NCBI GenBank assembly: GCA_020052545.1
Contig: JAGVOV010000181.1
Coordinates: 1-7,712, forward strand
Source: an archaeon
GTDB lineage: Archaea; Nanobdellota; Nanobdellia; Woesearchaeales; JAGVOV01
Direction: 5' to 3'
DNA length: 7,712 nt
This document shows positions 5,620-7,712 of this stretch, one piece after another; positions within the stretch are counted from its first letter, which is position 1, and the number at the start of each line of letters is the position of its first letter. The translations under genes were made by a program, and so were the position numbers. The notes under the pieces were generated by a model that saw only the letters and a program-made list of their open reading frames with translations, was not told the origin of the DNA and did no database searches.

Positions 5620-6078
5620 ATGGGTGCAATCGTTGAGGTAAAAGAACAGGCAAGGCCCACTTTGGTGCCAATAGAGTCATTGACGCAGATCCTTGATTCT
5701 TACACAACCGGCAATCCCATTCAAGCTGCTGAGATGAGCATAGCGGCATTTTATGCACAGGCATACAGGCTTCCAGTCATAGATGGCACATCAGTGCTAA
5801 CTACAAACGATTATCTTGTTCTGCCTGATGTTCTTGGGAAAGACAAGCTGAGATTGGAGAAAATTGCGAAATTGAATTCCCCGGAGCAAGGCGACCTGGT
5901 CACCGTGTGTGACACAGATTCCTCAATACAAGGTAATGTTTATGTTCAGATCATTCCTTCAGAATCGGCCATCTTTATAGCCATCGGTGAAAGAGTGTAT
6001 ACTGGCGTTCATTCTGTCCATCAGACAATCAGGGATTTCCTGAAAGGTATGAAGAGACTTTCTGACGGAAAGAGATAA
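5620..6078 (+). CDS. Hypothetical protein, 152 residues, cytosolic
   Basis: I do not recognise this protein. It starts MGAIVEVKEQARPTLVPIES. It looks like a mixed alpha/beta soluble domain: a helical first half (SLTQILDSYT; AAEMSIAAFYAQAYRL), then probable strands (LVTVCDTD, NVYVQIIP, SAIFIAIGERVY) and a C-terminal amphipathic helix (TIRDFLKGMKRL). It has one Cys, no signal peptide and no membrane helix. The open frame extends back to about 5470, but that part overlaps the end of the thermosome gene and the terminator. ATG 5620 is chosen because a TATA box sits at the standard distance. Codon use resembles the neighbouring genes. It converges on the secreted-protein gene with a 4-nt gap. Confidence 0.8.
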   Translation: MGAIVEVKEQARPTLVPIESLTQILDSYTTGNPIQAAEMSIAAFYAQAYRLPVIDGTSVLTTNDYLVLPDVLGKDKLRLEKIAKLNSPEQGDLVTVCDTDSSIQGNVYVQIIPSESAIFIAIGERVYTGVHSVHQTIRDFLKGMKRLSDGKR

Positions 6079-6082
6079 ATCT

Positions 6083-6568
6083 CTATAAGTGATGCTTTTT
6101 TTTCTTGCTGTTTTTGTAATATAAGAAGAGTATGGCAATAACTATTGCTATGATGACCAAGACATAATAAGCATTGCCGCCATGCTCACTGACCTTAAAG
6201 CCATATTTGTTTTCCACGATGAGGCTGTCTCCGTCATAGAACTTGACGTAGATCCCATAATTGCCGCTTCTCGGGAAGGAGAGCTGGAGGTTAACGTTCC
6301 CGTCATTCGGCTTCAATGTTCCGGCAAAAACGATTGTCTTGTTGTCTGCAATCCTTATCCACAAGCTTGTGACATCTACAACTTTTTGTGTCGCATTGTC
6401 TAAAAGGTTAAAATTTAGGATGATGCTGTCGGCGATGCTTGGATCTTTTGGCGCATAGCCAAAATCTATCAGATAACCATCAACAACCTCATCTGAGCCA
6501 GCATCAAGGTGCGCATAAGCTACTGGGATGAGCAATAAGATGACCAGCGCTATGATTAAATATTTCAT
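6083..6568 (-). CDS. Secreted, membrane-anchored beta-sandwich-like protein with predicted N-terminal His
   Basis: The 161-residue product has a classical signal peptide (1-19: MKY, hydrophobic LIIALVILLLIPV, then AYA), a probable beta-rich extracytoplasmic domain (about 20-127), a C-terminal membrane helix (about 134-150) and a basic cytosolic tail ending KKKKHHL. Type I cleavage after AYA would leave His20 as the mature N-terminus. The domain shows spaced strands such as SIILNFNL, LWIRIADNK and GIYVKFYDGD, plus SFPRSGNYGIY, and reminds me of YtkA/CopC-like immunoglobulin-fold domains, but this is only a pattern impression. Two N-glycosylation sequons (N58-A-T, N76-K-T) fit an archaeal surface protein. 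It is a single gene with its own leaderless promoter. Function is unknown; a metal-binding or redox accessory role is one possibility. Confidence 0.8.
   Translation of the reverse strand: MKYLIIALVILLLIPVAYAHLDAGSDEVVDGYLIDFGYAPKDPSIADSIILNFNLLDNATQKVVDVTSLWIRIADNKTIVFAGTLKPNDGNVNLQLSFPRSGNYGIYVKFYDGDSLIVENKYGFKVSEHGGNAYYVLVIIAIVIAILFLYYKNSKKKKHHL
6096..6115 (+). terminator. T8/T5 terminator for the gene at 5620, embedded in the opposing gene
   Basis: T8 (6096-6103) and T5 (6111-6115) follow the stop at 6078 by 17 nt. They lie inside the converging - strand gene, where their complement encodes the lysine tail NSKKKK. One stretch thus appears to serve as terminator on one strand and cytoplasmic basic anchor on the other. 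Confidence 0.6.
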
Positions 6569-6589
6569 AAATAATGATTATCATCTTTG

Positions 6590-6602
6590 GTATATAAAAT
6601 TT
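6590..6602 (-). promoter_or_regulatory. TATA-box promoter of the secreted-protein gene (leaderless)
   Basis: The - strand reads AATTTTATATACC. TTTATATA (complement of 6591-6598) is centred 26.5 nt from the start codon at 6568. Confidence 0.7.
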
Positions 6603-6619
6603 AGGAATCATGACCGATT

Positions 6620-6630
6620 GATTTATAACA
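6620..6630 (+). promoter_or_regulatory. TATA-box promoter of the permuted GTPase gene (leaderless)
   Basis: TTTATAAC (6622-6629) is centred 26.5 nt before the ATG at 6652. It lies in the 83-nt divergent spacer shared with the secreted-protein gene; the two TATA boxes are 31 nt apart, centre to centre, on opposite strands. Confidence 0.65.
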
Positions 6631-6651
6631 ACCCCTGCCAAACCCATCCTT

Positions 6652-7389
6652 ATGGCTACCTATTGGCGTTTCGTGAACCAAGTCATCCAGAACTCAGACA
6701 TATTGCTGCTCTTGCTTGAGGCAAGGCTCATCGACGAGACAAGGCATACAGAGATAGAGAAGAAAGTGAAGGACCTTGGAAAGCCCCTCATCTATGTCAT
6801 AACGAAATCCGACCTTGTTGACAAGAGCTTGCTTGACAAGAAAAAGAGAGGATTGAAGCCATGTGTCTTCGTCAGCGCCAAGGAATACCATGGCACAAAG
6901 TTCCTGCGCGAAGCAATACTTGAAGAAGCGATAAAGCTCAAGAAAGACAAGGTCGTTGTCGGCGTCTTAGGCTACCCGAATGTGGGCAAAAGCTCTCTGA
7001 TAAACGCGATGAGGGGCAAGAATGTGGCTGCAACAAGCCCTCTAAGCGGCCACACGAAAGGCGTGAAGAAGATAAAGACCGACCATGGCATAATAATGCT
7101 TGATACGCCAGGAGTCATCCCTTATGATGATGACGCAGAGAAGCATATCCTGATAAGCTCCGTCGACTATGGGAAAGCAAAAGATCCTGACATTGCGGTC
7201 ATGAAGATAATGGCGATCTATCCGGAGAAATTTGAGAGATTCTATGGCGTTGAGGTAAAAGATGACCTTGAAGAGACGATAGCTGACATAGCGAGGAAAA
7301 GAAGCTTCCTGAAGCGCGGCAATGAACTAGACATTGAGAGGGCAGCAAGAGAGATGCTGAAAGACTGGCAGGCAGGGAAGATACAATAG
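6652..7389 (+). CDS. Circularly permuted GTPase, YlqF/RbgA-like ribosome-assembly family
   Basis: This 245-residue GTPase has its motifs in the permuted order G4-G5-G1-G2-G3: TKSD (51-54), SAK (75-77), GYPNVGKSS (107-115), GHTKG (133-137) and DTPG (151-154). The N-terminus (YWRFVNQVIQNSDILLLLLE, then ARLIDETR) matches the family pattern W..v..vi..aD....v.DAR, here with EAR. A C-terminal helical region follows (about 195-245, ending ERAAREMLKDWQAGKIQ), the short archaeal-type tail. Bacterial RbgA and its eukaryotic relatives act in late large-subunit ribosome assembly. A similar role here is expected from the family but not shown. The start is set by a TATA box at the standard leaderless spacing. 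Its TAG abuts the stop of the converging gene. Confidence 0.92.
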   Translation: MATYWRFVNQVIQNSDILLLLLEARLIDETRHTEIEKKVKDLGKPLIYVITKSDLVDKSLLDKKKRGLKPCVFVSAKEYHGTKFLREAILEEAIKLKKDKVVVGVLGYPNVGKSSLINAMRGKNVAATSPLSGHTKGVKKIKTDHGIIMLDTPGVIPYDDDAEKHILISSVDYGKAKDPDIAVMKIMAIYPEKFERFYGVEVKDDLEETIADIARKRSFLKRGNELDIERAAREMLKDWQAGKIQ

Positions 7390-7712
7390 CTATTCCCTTA
7401 AACTGACATCTTGCGCCATGCTTATCCTTTTCTGATGGACATCTTGAATCGCACCGATGCTCCTGGCAATCAACTCTCTAAAAACCCCTAATGCTTCAGG
7501 TTTCATCTTATAATAAGTCCTTGGCGGTTTTTCTGGCCTACTCTCACCCTGTAACACCTTTAATTCTTCTATGGCGGTTAAACCCATCACAAGGCCCCTC
7601 TGATGATAATGGTCTTTTGTATGCCAGGCGCCATCACCAGCTAAAGCATAAGCCTCCAGGAACATATAATCTATCGGGATTTCCCATAACCTTCTATAAT
7701 TTCTATTGACAA
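7390..7712 (-). CDS. Hypothetical protein, possible winged-helix DNA-binding domain, 5' truncated by the window edge
   Basis: The frame is open from the TAG at 7390-7392 to the right edge. An ATG at 7665 would give 91 residues. However, the codons upstream also read as plausible protein (NRNYRRLWEIPIDY), and no TATA box sits at the usual distance from 7665, so the gene probably starts outside the window. The segment PPRTYYKMKPEALGVFRELI resembles the wing and last helix of winged-helix regulators (compare R.YY.lTpeG), preceded by a helix-rich region with LTAIEELKVLQ. A transcription-regulator role is therefore possible but weakly supported. Arg codons are mostly AGG. It converges on the permuted GTPase gene with no spacer. 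Confidence 0.6.
   Translation of the reverse strand, partial: VNRNYRRLWEIPIDYMFLEAYALAGDGAWHTKDHYHQRGLVMGLTAIEELKVLQGESRPEKPPRTYYKMKPEALGVFRELIARSIGAIQDVHQKRISMAQDVSLRE

Noticed and set aside
1..7712. Search by eye for CRISPR arrays, insertion sequences, transposases, phage genes, toxin-antitoxin pairs and integration sites.
   Set aside because: No regularly spaced repeats, terminal inverted repeats, target duplications or recognisable mobile-element proteins were seen.

Overview
The window is a dense, all-protein stretch of an archaeal chromosome. The evidence is an RpoP (Rpb12) subunit, a KEOPS Pcc1, a prefoldin beta subunit, a UPF0147 protein, a Drg-type GTPase with a TGS domain, a group II chaperonin (thermosome), and TATA-box promoters with T-tract terminators. 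The tiny intergenic spaces, heavy AGG/AGA arginine and ATA isoleucine use, and several short unrecognised proteins would suit a DPANN-type lineage (Woesearchaeota-like). That lineage is an inference; the domain Archaea is secure. No rRNA, tRNA, CRISPR array or insertion sequence was found.

Layout. (1) Positions 1-966 are the end of a + strand information-processing operon: the acidic tail of an upstream protein (possibly ribosomal eL43), rpoP, pcc1, prefoldin beta and a UPF0147 protein, joined by overlaps or a 1-nt gap. (2) A minimal MscS-like channel on the - strand (967-1533) converges on this operon and diverges from (3) a Drg-family GTPase (1766-2893) across a 232-nt AT-rich spacer. (4) Two unrecognised - strand genes (2895-3754) form a small operon. 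It diverges from (5) the thermosome transcript, which begins with a 24-codon acidic micro-ORF (3837-3911) directly upstream of the chaperonin gene (3921-5540). (6) Then come an unrecognised 152-residue protein (5620-6078), a - strand secreted and membrane-anchored protein (6083-6568), a circularly permuted YlqF/RbgA-like GTPase (6652-7389), and the 3' part of a - strand gene that runs off the right edge (7390-7712).

How the genes work together. Transcription (RpoP), tRNA modification (Pcc1, KEOPS t6A synthesis), co- and post-translational folding (prefoldin handing clients to the thermosome) and ribosome-associated GTPases (Drg, YlqF-like) make this a growth and protein-synthesis neighbourhood. 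The surface or membrane genes and orphan genes sit between.

Expression architecture is the most striking property. Five separate promoters have a TATA box whose centre lies 26.5 nt before the start codon, which predicts leaderless mRNAs. The thermosome region instead uses a perfectly palindromic TATA element placed symmetrically between two divergent start codons, and a leader with strong GGGG(G)T ribosome-binding sites. All four convergent gene pairs have 0-4 nt between stop codons, so terminators must lie inside the opposing gene.
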